Of a DNA stretch of 64,000 bases, positions 47,800 to 59,500 are shown piece by piece. Source of the stretch: Chamaelirium japonicum (Eukaryota; Streptophyta; Magnoliopsida; Liliales; Melanthiaceae); NCBI GenBank assembly GCA_947650365.1, contig OX393554.1:35187137-35251136 (forward strand), in the 5' to 3' direction. The notes beneath the pieces were generated by a model. That model was not told the origin of the DNA. It ran no database searches and worked only from the letters and a program-made list of their open reading frames with translations. Every line of letters begins with the position of its first letter. Position 1 is the stretch's first letter. The position numbers and the translations under genes are program-made.

Positions 47800-50264
47800 C
47801 TATGTTGTAGAAGGACCAGCTTCATCTCTGGGTCGCTTTGGAGGAGCAATGTTGATATTGCGATCTGTTTTCGCCGCAGCAGCTTCACAAGATCGCCCGG
47901 CTTGTTGATCGCCTCGTATGTAGACAATGCCTTCTCCCGTTGCAAACTTGAGGAGTTGATGATAAGAAGAGGAGATGACATTAATCTGGTGGAGGAATGG
48001 TCGCCTGAGAATGGTGTTGTAGCTGGACGTTCCTTCGACGATAGCAAATCTCACCGAGACTCGAGTCTCTTGGCTGAGGTCGAGGGTGAATCTTGATTCG
48101 CCCACTGTTATACTTTGTTCGCCATTGAAGCCCGTGATAACCATCGGAACGACGTCAAGGCTCGAATATTTATGTCCCAGACGTTTGAAGCAGTCTGAGA
48201 ACATTATGTCCATGGAGCTTCCGGTGTCGATGAGGATGCGATTGACAGTGCTTCCGTCGATGTTGAGCTTCAAGACTAGAGGATCTCGATGGGGAGTATG
48301 AACTTCTTGAAGATCGGTGTCATTGAAAATGATAGAAGGCCAAGCTAAACCCTTGATAGGTTTCTCGATCCAGGTGTCCTCCTTGTTTGCTGCAGAGCGA
48401 ACATGGAAGATACGACGAATTTGCCGATCGACTTCCTTCCCTGTCAGTGCTTGATTGTGCAATGTCCCGTGAATGCCAAAGATGTTGGCATTCACGGTGA
48501 GAGGTGGTCGGCTGGAAGAGATTTGATGGACCCAGCAAGCCTCTTTCCCCTTTGCGGAGGTTCTACGCTGATCTTGTCCGCCTTTGACGAACTCTTGGAG
48601 ATGACCTTCTCGCAGTAAGTTTTCGAGATGAAATCTCAGCCGATAGCACCGATCGGTGGAATGGCCGTGACTTCGGTGGAAGTCGCAATAGACCGTTTTG
48701 TCAGCCGTGACTTTAGTGTCAGGTTGAAGAGGATTGGGCCTTCGAAGGAATTCTTCGTGTTGGATGCGATCGAGGATCTGCTCGATCGGTAAATTCCACT
48801 CGGTGAAAGTGGTCTTCGTCGGGGATCGACGTCCGTCATTCCTTGACTGTTTGTTGGCAGGAGGGACTGCTGCCTCAGCGTTGTGGGCTTTGGCAGCATA
48901 CTTCGGAGCTTCCCTCTCGACGGGTCGCCTCTTCGTCTCTCGCCCTTTCTGGGCAACTTGATCATCTTCAACTTTAATTTCTCTCTGGATTCGATCGAAC
49001 ATTGAACCCAGAGAAGGAGGAGGATTGCGAATGAAGTCGTTGTAGATGTGCAGGTCGAAGCGGAGTGCATTCTGGAAAGCCAACATGATAGCTTCATCAT
49101 CCAAATGCCTCCCTGAGAGGGCAGCGTGCTTGTTGCGGAATCTCCTTGTGAAGCTTCGAAGACTCTCGTCAATGCCCATCCTCAGCCGATAGAGGGAATC
49201 AAGTTTCTTCTCCGGCTTCAAGTTCAGCTGATAGTGCTGCACGAAGTGATTGGCCAAGACACTGAACTAGGTGATGGATCCAGCTTGGAGATTATGGTAC
49301 CAATCGAGGGATGGCTCATCGAGACTCCCCGCGAAGGTGCGGCAGAGCACGTTGTTTTCTTCCTCGTGCGGCGTCAGAGCTTGTTTGAAGGCAAGAATAT
49401 GAAGAGTTGGATCTCCCTTGAGGCAGTTGAATTTGGGAAGAGTGGGCGTTCTCCATCCTCTTGGAAATACAGATTCGAACAGACTTCGATGGAGTGGCCC
49501 AGTGGAGGCGTATCCGTCTCTTCGACCATGCCCCCGACCTGGGTGTAGGTCAAGAGGCAAAATCGCAAGATCTTGTTCGGGCATTTGAGTGTTTGCCGGT
49601 TGTAGTCGATGACGAAGGTCCGATCCAAGTCCACGTTGAAGCGGAATGGACGGAGAAACTCTACTTTTTGGGGAGCCCCTTTCATCTGGTGTCTCCTTAG
49701 TATGTCGGGCTTTGAAGGTATCCTCTTGGCGCAATTGCGACCGGAAGAGGATTGGGAGGACTCATCGTCGATGCGATCCCACACACTCTGCTTCCACGAG
49801 GCAGCAGAGGGAGTTGGATCGCGACGAATCCTCTCAGGGACAATAGTGCCCATTGATCTTCGGGGCTCGGAGTGAATCGATTGTCGTGGTGGATCGACCC
49901 TCTCGTTAGTCAAGGGGATAGGAAGAGCAATCCCAGCCTCGGAGGCTGCCTTCTTGAGGGCATCCCTCTCGACGGTGAGGGCGGCATTCTGCTTAGTTAG
50001 TTGTAGTAATTGAAAGTCGACCGCCGAGATTTGGTATGTGGATGGCAGGTCTTCAGCAGGAGTAGGGGCAGTTTGCCTTGTTGATTGTCGAGGGGGTTGA
50101 GGGATCGGTCGATCAACCGATCTCCCACTGCCTGAACAGGCACCCATATCGGGGACAGCAAGGGGCTGTCCGAAGTTGAGCCTTTGACTCATTGAACGAG
50201 TCTCAGGACGAGCTTGATGTGTGTTACTTCCTTCTGGTTGACCCTGATGCTTCGTCCTCGCCAT
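47800..50264 (-). CDS. Element B gag and protease region
   Basis: It starts MARTKHQGQPEG at 50264. The Gag core shows GWRTPTLPKFN, FAGSLDEPSLDWY, LNLKPEKKLDSLYRLRMG and ESLRSFTRRF, very close to element A. The knuckle is YCDFHRSHGHSTDRC. Further on is the aspartic protease with LIDTGSSMDI. Gag builds the particle and the protease cuts the polyprotein. The region is broken. Confidence 0.85.
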
Positions 50265-50398
50265 TTAGAGAGCGAAGGGTGCAATGAGAGTGTCGACGTC
50301 CTAACGGTTGCCTGCTCAACCGAAGGGCTAGGAAGTCTGATCGGTTGTCAGCTCAACCGATCTGACTTGTTGTAGGCCGAACTTGGCTTCTTGTTCAA

Positions 50399-50417
50399 TC
50401 CCACAGACGGCGCCAAA
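50399..50417 (-). other. Element B primer-binding site
   Basis: The minus strand reads TTTGGCGCCGTCTGTGGGA one base inside the 5' LTR, identical to element A. Confidence 0.85.
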
Positions 50418-50418
50418 C

Positions 50419-51009
50419 TGTGAGGGAAAATCTCCATGCCGACCCGAAGATTTCGCCGCACCAGTCAATTGAGGTTCGAGTCGAAGATCGTTGTTCGATC
50501 TATTGATTAGAGTTGCCGTTCTCAATATGTAAACAGAGAGATACAATCAGAGAGTTGACACGATAGGTGATCTCGGAGTTCAGCCGAAGCCTACGTCTCC
50601 GTGCTATAGGGAGCAACCCGAATTCACTAACTCTCTTCTTGAAGTGATCTCGACAGGCCGAGTGTCACCGAAGTCACTCCGATCTCTTCGAAGACAAGAA
50701 GAAGATTGAGGATGGTTGAAGGAATGGAAACTGAAATCCAGAGCTCTGGTTTCTGAAAATCAGATCTCAGAACTGAAAATCGGATCATTTACATTCGAAG
50801 GGTCTGCTATTTATAGAGGAATTCCGGGGTAAATGGCGGTTTCTGATCGTTTCTGGAAGTTTCTCCAGACAGGGCTGGTGGGTCCTACTGCTGTCTTCGT
50901 GGGCCCACCAGGCAGGGCAGGTGGGTCCCGCTGTAGTCTTCGTGGGCCCACCATACAGGGCCGGTGGGTCCCGCTGTTTGCAGATTTCTCGCCAAAATTT
51001 GCACCCACA
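50419..51009 (-). repeat. Element B 5' LTR
   Basis: It is 591 bp, with plus-strand ends TGTGAGGGAAAATC and AATTTGCACCCACA. It is followed by the GTATC duplication. It has one or two fewer copies of the GTGGGCCCACCA block than the other LTR. Confidence 0.88.
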
Positions 51010-51560
51010 GTATCCGCCCCATTCTCTGACATACCATCAACCATCTTATGAGCACCAACAGGAATACCTCCCATACTCCCCATTTTCCCCCCCTTTGCAA
51101 CACCAAATCTGGGACTATGTTGGGAATAATGGAGGGGCGGGAAGACATCCTCATTCTCCACTAGTAGAGCAGCCGAACCCATCTTTTTCCTTGGTCACCA
51201 GCCTTGCATCACCCCGAACTACATGGCATTCTTGAGAGTCTGTCACTACAACTATTGTCCTACTTCCCCTTTGCCGAGCAAACACTCTCCCTGCAGCGGA
51301 CACAAACCCATCAAGTGATGGGGCTGCCGGTGGGGAGAAGTCCTTATTTTTCGCCAGATCACCAGGAGATTAGTATCAAGGTCTCGATTGATGATCTGGG
51401 GACAGGAACACCTAAAGATCTCCCCCCACCGCTACACCTGATCCCGCCGCTATAAAATCTCCCAAAGCGGGAGCTCGAGGAGGGTAAAGCTCCTCCGCTG
51501 CCACCAGCCCAGCTTCGTCTACAACAGTCTCTAGTTCTCGTCCTCCACCTCGGGAAGAAG
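51010..51560 (-). pseudogene. L1-type LINE, 5' UTR and start of ORF1, proximal part
   Basis: On the minus strand a GA/CT-rich leader (about 51560-51240) is followed by Gly/Ser-rich N-terminal sequence (VAKGGKMGSMGGIPVGAH), as in plant L1 ORF1. It ends at the GTATC duplication of element B and resumes at 25154. The LINE 5' end is about 400 bp from the divergently oriented CCDC97-like gene. Confidence 0.45.
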
Positions 51561-51597
51561 AAGAGGGAGGAGAGGAGCCCCCTTAAGGGGACCCCCC

Positions 51598-51690
51598 ATT
51601 GTAGAATCGTCTTTCCCTCACTACATTGTAGAATCGTCTTTCCCTCACTACATTGTAGAATCGTCTTTGCTCTGATCCCTCACTCGAATC
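51598..51690 (+). repeat. Three tandem copies of a 29-bp unit
   Basis: ATTGTAGAATCGTCTTTCCC occurs three times at a 29-bp spacing (near 51598, 51627 and 51656), the last with one change. It lies between the LINE relic and the CCDC97-like gene; no function is evident. Confidence 0.8.
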
Positions 51691-51980
51691 CCCTGGAACG
51701 CTGAATGTATACTCTTATTGAAAATGAATGGATATTCTTGCTGGAGTGACAGTTTTCTAATTTACAGGATAAAAAAGTTAACATTTTTCGTTAAGAACTT
51801 ATTGTACAAACGTATCCTTCGGGAGGGACTTTAAGTAATTTTTGATTAAGTTGTATACTTTAGGTTAAATAACGACATGTGGAGGGACTTATGACTAGCT
51901 AATAAGACATAAAATTTCCCAAAGAAAAAGAGGACTTGGAGGCGCCCAGCGGCAAACACAGAACACCTACCCGGAGAGCG
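51691..51980 (+). promoter_or_regulatory. Upstream region of the CCDC97-like gene
   Basis: An AT-rich 290 bp before the start codon, with no clear TATA box. Its 5' limit is set by the tandem repeats and the LINE, so the promoter must be short or lie in mobile DNA. Confidence 0.4.
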
Positions 51981-53547
51981 ATGGAGAGGTCGGCCATGGA
52001 AGTTATCTCGGAGAGGCTAGCTTCGATCGAAGGCCTCTACTTCCCCGGAGCCATCCGGGGCGGAGCACCGGATCCCTCTCAGAGGAAGATGGCGCTCATT
52101 GATCTCCTCTCCCGCGATGCCCCAATCTTCCTCGGTAAGCTTACCTCCCCTTTCGTCTCTCCCCTATCTCTCAGGTGCCCTAGGGACCGGAATCTCACTC
52201 CTTTTGTCTTCTTTGCGTAACCTTTGATCTCAGAACGCTACGGCGGGGAGCTGACCAGCGAGGAGCTCCGCGAGTTCGAGATACTGAGGGCGGACTACGA
52301 GGTGGAGTGGCACCTGAACCGCCTCCGGAGCCGCCGGGACCCGACGGAAGCGGAGGTGCGGGTGAGGTCGGCGACGGTCAAGAATCGCCGGCTGGCCTAC
52401 ATGGAGCGGCTCGTCAGAGGCGGGGACTACTTCACCGAGGATGCGATGAGGGAGCGGGAGCCGTACCTCCACCACGAGTACGTCGGGAGGTTCCAGGATC
52501 CATTGGGAAGGAACCTCCCCAGGCCCGGAGAGCGGTGGTCTGAGACGCTATTGCGACGGTGGGAGGAGGCTACTCTGGTTGAGAAGATCAGAGCGGAGCA
52601 GGAGAGGTTGGGGGTTGACAGGAGAGAATGGGTCGGTGATGTGGTAGAGGAACATCAAGAGGAAGAGGAAGAGGAAGAGGAAGAGGAGGAGGAAGAGGAG
52701 GAAGAAGAGGATGAGGAGGAATTGCAGGAGGTGGAAGTGGAGGAGGAGGAGGTTCGGGAGGAAGGGAAGGATGGACTGTGCTTCTCAAAGGTAATAGTCA
52801 TTCACGTGATAAATCATACTCATTATTCATTTTGAGAAACACTAAAACCTAGAACGCTAAAACCCTAAACCCTAAACCCTAAGAGCATCTCCAACAGGCT
52901 CCTACGATTCTTCCCTATCTTCAAAGCTTATAACTGCCACGTAGGCTGGGAATGGAAGTGCACTCCAATGGGCTCCTCAATCTCCCTATTTTTATGTAAA
53001 ATGGCCAAATCAGAACCCATGAAAACAATCTTTACAAGGACTGTTATGGAAAATAAGAAAGACAACAAACTTTCATTCAATGCAAACTGGGGTCCACTAT
53101 TCTTAGTTTTCCCTACTTCTCTAGCCAGCCTTAGGAAGAAGAGTAGGGAAATATCAAAATAGGAAAATTTGATGGAGCTCGTTGGAGCCCCATTTTGACT
53201 ACTTTCTTTATTTCTTTTGGTAAAAACAGAAAGGAAGAAATCCAAAGGAGCCCGTTGGAGATGCTCTAAAACTCTTAAAAATTTCACTTATGTTGGGACT
53301 ATGCACTGAAAACCTAAAATCATATTAGATTTTATATGCAAAACATGTTTTGTCTCATACAAATATTTATGACATGTTGCTGATACAGTGGGTATATTGT
53401 GTCTCGGTGCTGGAGTCATGACTCATTAGTTGGATCATAATCCACTAGTTACATTGTAGGTTACATGATGCATAAGATGAGTCGTTATAATCAAGGTTCA
53501 AAATCACGTTAACGATCGGCCCCAAACCGGTATCGGTATCAGTTGAG

Positions 53548-53587
<40 letters not shown>

Positions 53588-56500
53588 TTGTACCGGTTTG
53601 AACCGATCGATACGGAGGTATCGAGATCAGGGGTAGTACCTGTCCCAGACCAGGCAAAACCGATACGTACCAGTATCGTCCGAGATTTCAAAACGTGGTT
53701 ATGATAACCATTTGTATATGATGAGATCATGTCACCATCTCCTAGACTCTTAGTATCTAGTAAAAGTAGTTCATAGTCGGTATGTAGCTGGACTCTTCAT
53801 TCAGTAAGACTGTAACGCCCTTTATGTTTGGCATATGCTGGATTGGTTGGTCTCGACCATCTGGGAGATTTCTCTGGGTAAATGTGTTAGTTGACATGAT
53901 ACATTAGACGATAATCATAGAGGGAATGAATCACAAAAGATATCACTAGCAATTGATTTTTCACTATGATAAGTGCAAGGAACGCTAAATCCGAAGGCAT
54001 TAGTTAATCCCAGTTCGTGATCATGATTGTTTTGACTTATCTTGCTAACAATGGGACCCCCTCTATTCCTTAGTAGGAGAAAGTAGATATCCCTTTGAGC
54101 TGGTTTACAAGTCTTGATCATTCGAATTTATGTGTAGCTAATTATATAAATCAAAGCACAACAGATCCAATTTTTTCCTTTAATTCTAGAACGCTACGAT
54201 GTGGAGCTAACCAACGAGGAGCTCCACGAGTTCGCGATACTAAGAGTGGCACCTGAAATGCCTATGGACCCCCCTGGAATCGACTGAAACGGAGGCGCTG
54301 GTGAGGTCTGTGACTGTTAAGAATCGCTGATTGGCTTACGTGGAGTGGCACATCAGAGGTGGTAACTATTTCACCGAGGATGTGATGAGAGAGTGGGAAC
54401 CATACCTCCATTACGAGTACGTTGGGAGGTTCTAGGATCCATATAGAAGGAATCTCACCAGGTTTGGCGAGCGGTGGAAGGCCACACTGGTATAAAAGAT
54501 TAGAGAAGAGTCGCAGAAGTTGGGGGTTGGCAGGAGAGAATGGGTGGGGAGAAAAAGCAATAGGAAGAGGAGGATGCGGTTGGGGAGGAAGGGAAGGATG
54601 AAATATGCTTTTGTCAAAGGTAATAGTTATGCATATAGGAAATCATACCTACCTTCTAGAAAAAAAATAACCCCTAGTTATTTGCGGTGTATTAGTTTTT
54701 TTATATAAGTATGTTCCTTTCAGCTTGTATATTTGGTTCTTGTAGCATGCTATTAGATGTCTATAAATGCAGCCTTTCATGAAATACCTAAAATATTCCG
54801 CTTATATTGAGATTGTACCCTAAAAGCCAATCATCTTTATTAGAACGGTGACTCATTAATTGGATGAAAGTCCACTAAGGTTTAAAACACATGCATCGGT
54901 ACTAGTATCGATCAGCCTTTGTCATAGTCGTACCGGTCGATATAAATTGGTATCGACCGGTACGATCAAAACATACATCGGTCTTTTTTTTTCTCCAAAA
55001 ACTCAAATAAATGAAAAAATCCTAAAGATGTTCAAGGTTTTTGGTTTTACATTTTAGGGTGTTGGTTTTAGAGTTGAGGGTTTATGGTTTTAGGGTCTAC
55101 AGTTTGGGGTTTAGGCCCTTTTAGAGTTTAGGGTTTAGGGCATATGATTTTATGGTTAGGGTTTTAGGGTTATGGGGTTTAGTGTTTTAGGGTTTAATGT
55201 TTTATGGTTCAAGGTTTAGGGTTTTAGGATTTAGAAGGTGGATGGTCCATCGGAGGTGGTGGGGGATCCACTTGAGGTGAAGGCAAACTGATGGCGTTGC
55301 GGGTGTTGGAAGCCTCACCGGAGGTGGAGGCTTCACTGGTCGCACTACTAGAGGGAGCAACGCCATTGGAATATGACTTGCGGTGCGTGACACTTTTCCT
55401 TGTCCGCTCTTCGCACCATATCTCATGCTCAATGACATCTATAGTGTCCTGAAGATGTTCAAATCTATCTTGATAGGACACATAGGAGGATGGGTGTAAA
55501 AGCCACTGGCGCAAGGGTTGAATTGGCAAATTGAGTTCATAGGCTCGATCATGGATGCGTAGCGAAAGTCCTTAAGTATAGAACAAGGTCAATAGGTAAA
55601 GTGGTTAGACTTAACTAGTTTCAAAAAGATCGGAGTAGGAGAATGTTTTGTTACTTCTGTATAGAGCATATGGCTCATATCCTTCTCCAATTTCCATGCA
55701 ACAGATGATGCTCAAGGTACCTAGGGGAATACAACCATGGAATGGGGGCAACGAGCGAGAATAATATCGGTCAGTATGATGGAACATTGAGGCCGACCTA
55801 TCGAGATTTGATGGGTTTGCTACGGGTTAAAGTTCATTTGTAAGGAATTCTAGGTTTTTTTACTTTTTTATGCAGAAGGCAATGAAAGTTATGGGTTGCG
55901 AGGTTGGTGATGATGAAAGCGGCGAAAATAGAGGAAAGAAGCGTAAACAGCTTGATAAGGAGGTCTTGCACCCCATCAGACTAGCTCCGGGTCTAGGAAA
56001 TCCTTCCACCATTCTCCAATCACAAGAGAAGAACAAATAAAAATTCTAGATTTTTGTTTATTACTGCATATTGATAAAGAGAGGGCTTTGTGGCCTTTTT
56101 CTAAGCCTCCAAGCCATAGAAAACCTATTAGGAGTATGACTAATGTTTTAAAAAACGAAAGGTGGAAGGCAGGCGGTCAAGTGGTTTCAAGGTGGAAGGC
56201 GGACGACTAGGCGGGTGCCCAGAGAAAAAGGCGGGCGCGCACCTATTTAAAATATATTCTATATATTCTATATGTATGTATATATATAAATTCATAATTC
56301 TATATAAAAAAACAATAATAGAAACCGTCTTTGGCAGCAACATACCCACCAGGCAAGGGTTACCGATTTAACCGTAGTTTTGGCCGATTCCTTTGTCTTT
56401 ATTCATTTTTGTGGTAAAGATGTAATTAACACAGTTCTTTTTTGTGGTAAAGTTGTAAATAACGCGAACAGCCTTAGCATGTTATATAGATATATAAATT

Positions 56501-59500
56501 CATAATTCTATATAAAAAAACAATAATAGAAAGTTTTGCATATGTAAACATCAAAATAACCGATCTGAATATAAAAGTTTTATGAAAAGGAAGGAGGGGA
56601 TCGGGTGGGATCAGGGTTGACTGCGAGGCAGGAGGAAAGAGAGTAGCTTTTGAGCCTTTGGGATATCTAGTTATGTCTAGTTATGTAGTGAAAAGAGAGG
56701 AGGGGATCGAGTGGGGTCGGGGTTTTATGAAAAATTATTACTAATATGCTTGCCTAAAGCCCGTCTGCCTGGAACCTGCTTGGAACTCGCCTATGCGCCC
56801 GCCTTTTACCCGTCTAGGCGGGTCGGATCCCGCCTAGGCGCCCGTCTTTGTTCAACCCGCCTGCAGTGCTGCTTAATGCTGAAGGGGAGCGGCCAACCCC
56901 CTAAAACGCTTTTGTTCAACCGCTTTTTAGAGCAGTGAGTATGACTCCCAATATACTTAGGACTAGAACTACTAAAACATAAAGAAACCCTTATAAAGTG
57001 GGTTTGTCATGTGCAAAATTTTAAACGAAATAAAAATCCAAAAATACAGACAAAACCTCATGGGACAAGTATTTCTAATGGGTATGGATTTAGGAGTCCT
57101 AAAATGATTTGGACTTGGCTTTCTAAGACACTTAGGACTTGGACTCGTAATTCACTTAGGGAACCCTTATAACATGGGTTTGACGAAACTACATAGAAAA
57201 TAATAGAAAATTGCTTAATAAATAAAAAAATTGGCTCATCTGGAATGGGCCATCGGATCTGTATGGAGGTTGAGCGTCAAATTTCGTGCCAAGTCTGATC
57301 TACGTTGAAAAACGTGCATGCCGGATCCTGCTTCGCATCACTAAGTCAGCTTACAAATGAAACTAGTTCGAATCAAAACCTCCAAATCTGGACCAAATCA
57401 GGTAAAACACTAAAACAAGGTGCAATGGCATGCATCATGTTCGCAATGGTACACACCAACTGGCCACATGATGCGCATCACAATGCGCACCCTAGTGGGT
57501 ATCAACTATCAAGTCAAAACAATGCAAATAGGAGCTGCACTGGTGCACGGTGTGCAAAATTAAGGCCTATGTGCACCACGACCACCATGGTGCGTACCAT
57601 TCACTTGGTGCGCACCACTGCACTGGCAACACACTCTTATTACTTAGGCATATCTCATGCCTACTGAGGTGCGAAGCTCTTGCGTGTACCACACAAAAAC
57701 AATTAACACTTAAAAGAGAAATTTCTAAGTGTGTGTGGTGTATGTGTGACACGAGAACCAAGCCATTCAATGAAGAGATCAAAACTCAAAAGATGCTCCA
57801 AGTCAGAAATCAAAGGTTTGATTTTTAGTGTGAATCGAAGTTCGAAAAGCATGAGATGATGAGTCAATCAAATGACGTGAATTATAAATCGGTTGAAGGT
57901 CAAAATCCTCTATACAAAATCCTTCCCAATATCACATAATAAAGAAAAATAAAATAAATGACACTTGTGGATGGAATGAGTAGGTCTTCAAATCTTCAAC
58001 GCTGTACTGTGTAGCATTGATGCTTTCCGTTGCTTTTACAAAGATACACTAACCTAATTCATTTATTTTTCTCTTGTAGTTATATTTGTATAGGCATATT
58101 TTATTAATTTCAGTCCTTTTCTTATCTCTACTTTCATTCATTACTTGAGTTGATACTTGTATATGTACATAATTTCATTGAAATAAATATAATTTCGGGT
58201 AATTTACACAGACACCCTGTAGTTTAACTGATTATCACTTACACCCCCTCATGTTTAAAACCTTACAAATGACCCCATATAGTTTGAAAACCCATACACA
58301 TAGACCACTTTGGAGGCCCCCTGGAGGGGGTGCAAGTGATATGTTTTCCAAACTATAAGGGGACATTTGTAGGGTTTTAAACATGAGGGGGTGTAAGTAA
58401 TAATCAGTCAAACTACAGGGGGTCTATGTGTAGTTTACCCTGTAATTTATGGATTCTCGTTTTATGTCTTATGAGTAGTGAGTATTACTTCAGAAATTTT
58501 TTATATTTTTTTAATTTTTAGAATTTTTTATATAATTATGATGAATTTAAAATAAAATATCTGCATAAATGGATGTGTGATCGCAATTGGGGACCCAAAA
58601 TTGCACAGATGGGATACCACACTTGACAACATCGGTGAGTTACACCAAATGTGACAAGAATGCATTCCTCATCATCCTCCTCCTCTAAGTCTTATCCCTC
58701 TGGGATGGGATCGACTATAGGGAAGTTTGACAAGAAGAATGTTCCGACTGATAGTCAATCTGACGTCAAACCCTATGAGATTGTTGCTAACATGAGTCAC
58801 ATGACCAAGGCTATTTGTCAAGATGAGAGCAAGCCGAGAACCCTAAAAGGCTAGATGGCCTGTAGGGAGACGTTCGGCTTAAACAATTTAAGCTCATGCA
58901 ACCAAGGAGCAACTCTCCATGGTTCTGTTAGATCAGATATGAGTCTAGACGAAGAGGGTAGAGTGCAATATTTCGTTTTGGGACTGCATTCATCTCTGGG
59001 GCAAAAATTATAAGCCAAAGAGCTATAATGAAACTTCATTCTCAATTTCCCATGATGAGGAAACACAATGACATGAAATAAAATATATAGGGACCAATAA
59101 GCCACCATCAATATGTTTGCAAGAGCAAGCTTTATCTCATCAATATACAGTACGAGATTCAGAAAAAGATTCCGACCCCAAATAGATGAGGACAAAGCTC
59201 CAGTAGTCCTGTGATGGTTAGGATTCACCATAAGATATAGCGTAGATTTCATCTTCAAGCTGTCATAATTGAATTTGTAAATGTACTCTGAATATTATCG
59301 TAGGGTTTGTAACTATTTACCATTGGAACACACGTTCTTGGGGAGTCGATAATAATCCTATTTAAAACAACAGCAAATATTTCAAGAGGAGACCATTAAC
59401 ATATTGTAATATTGAAAAACATCTGATCATCATCTTTTCGCCAGTCATTGCAGGTGCATTCAGATCATGACCCAAATGCCAGTGCTCAGGGCACAGTTGC

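Larger units (their letters stand above)
25155..51009 (-). mobile_element. Element B: Tat-lineage Ty3/gypsy element with antisense gene
   Basis: LTRs at 25155-25835 and 50419-51009 are flanked by a perfect GTATC duplication (25150-25154 and 51010-51014). In its own (minus) order: 5' LTR, primer site, gag, protease, RT, RNase H, a second archaeal-type RNase H, integrase, a repeat-rich spacer, an antisense gene, a tandem-repeat 3' UTR, polypurine tract, 3' LTR. The extra RNase H and the antisense gene mark the Tat/Retand group. The element spans 25.9 kb, of which 13.3 kb is a nested CACTA, so its own length is about 12.5 kb. It is broken, with roughly four to six breaks besides the CACTA. The LTRs differ at about 6-8% of positions by eye, suggesting some 2-3 million years. 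Confidence 0.9.

Noticed and set aside
57305-57828. Open frames of 120 and 92 residues in intron 2
   Set aside because: Overlapping frames over His/Thr-rich repeated words (GGTGCGCACCA type), with no family and no splice support.
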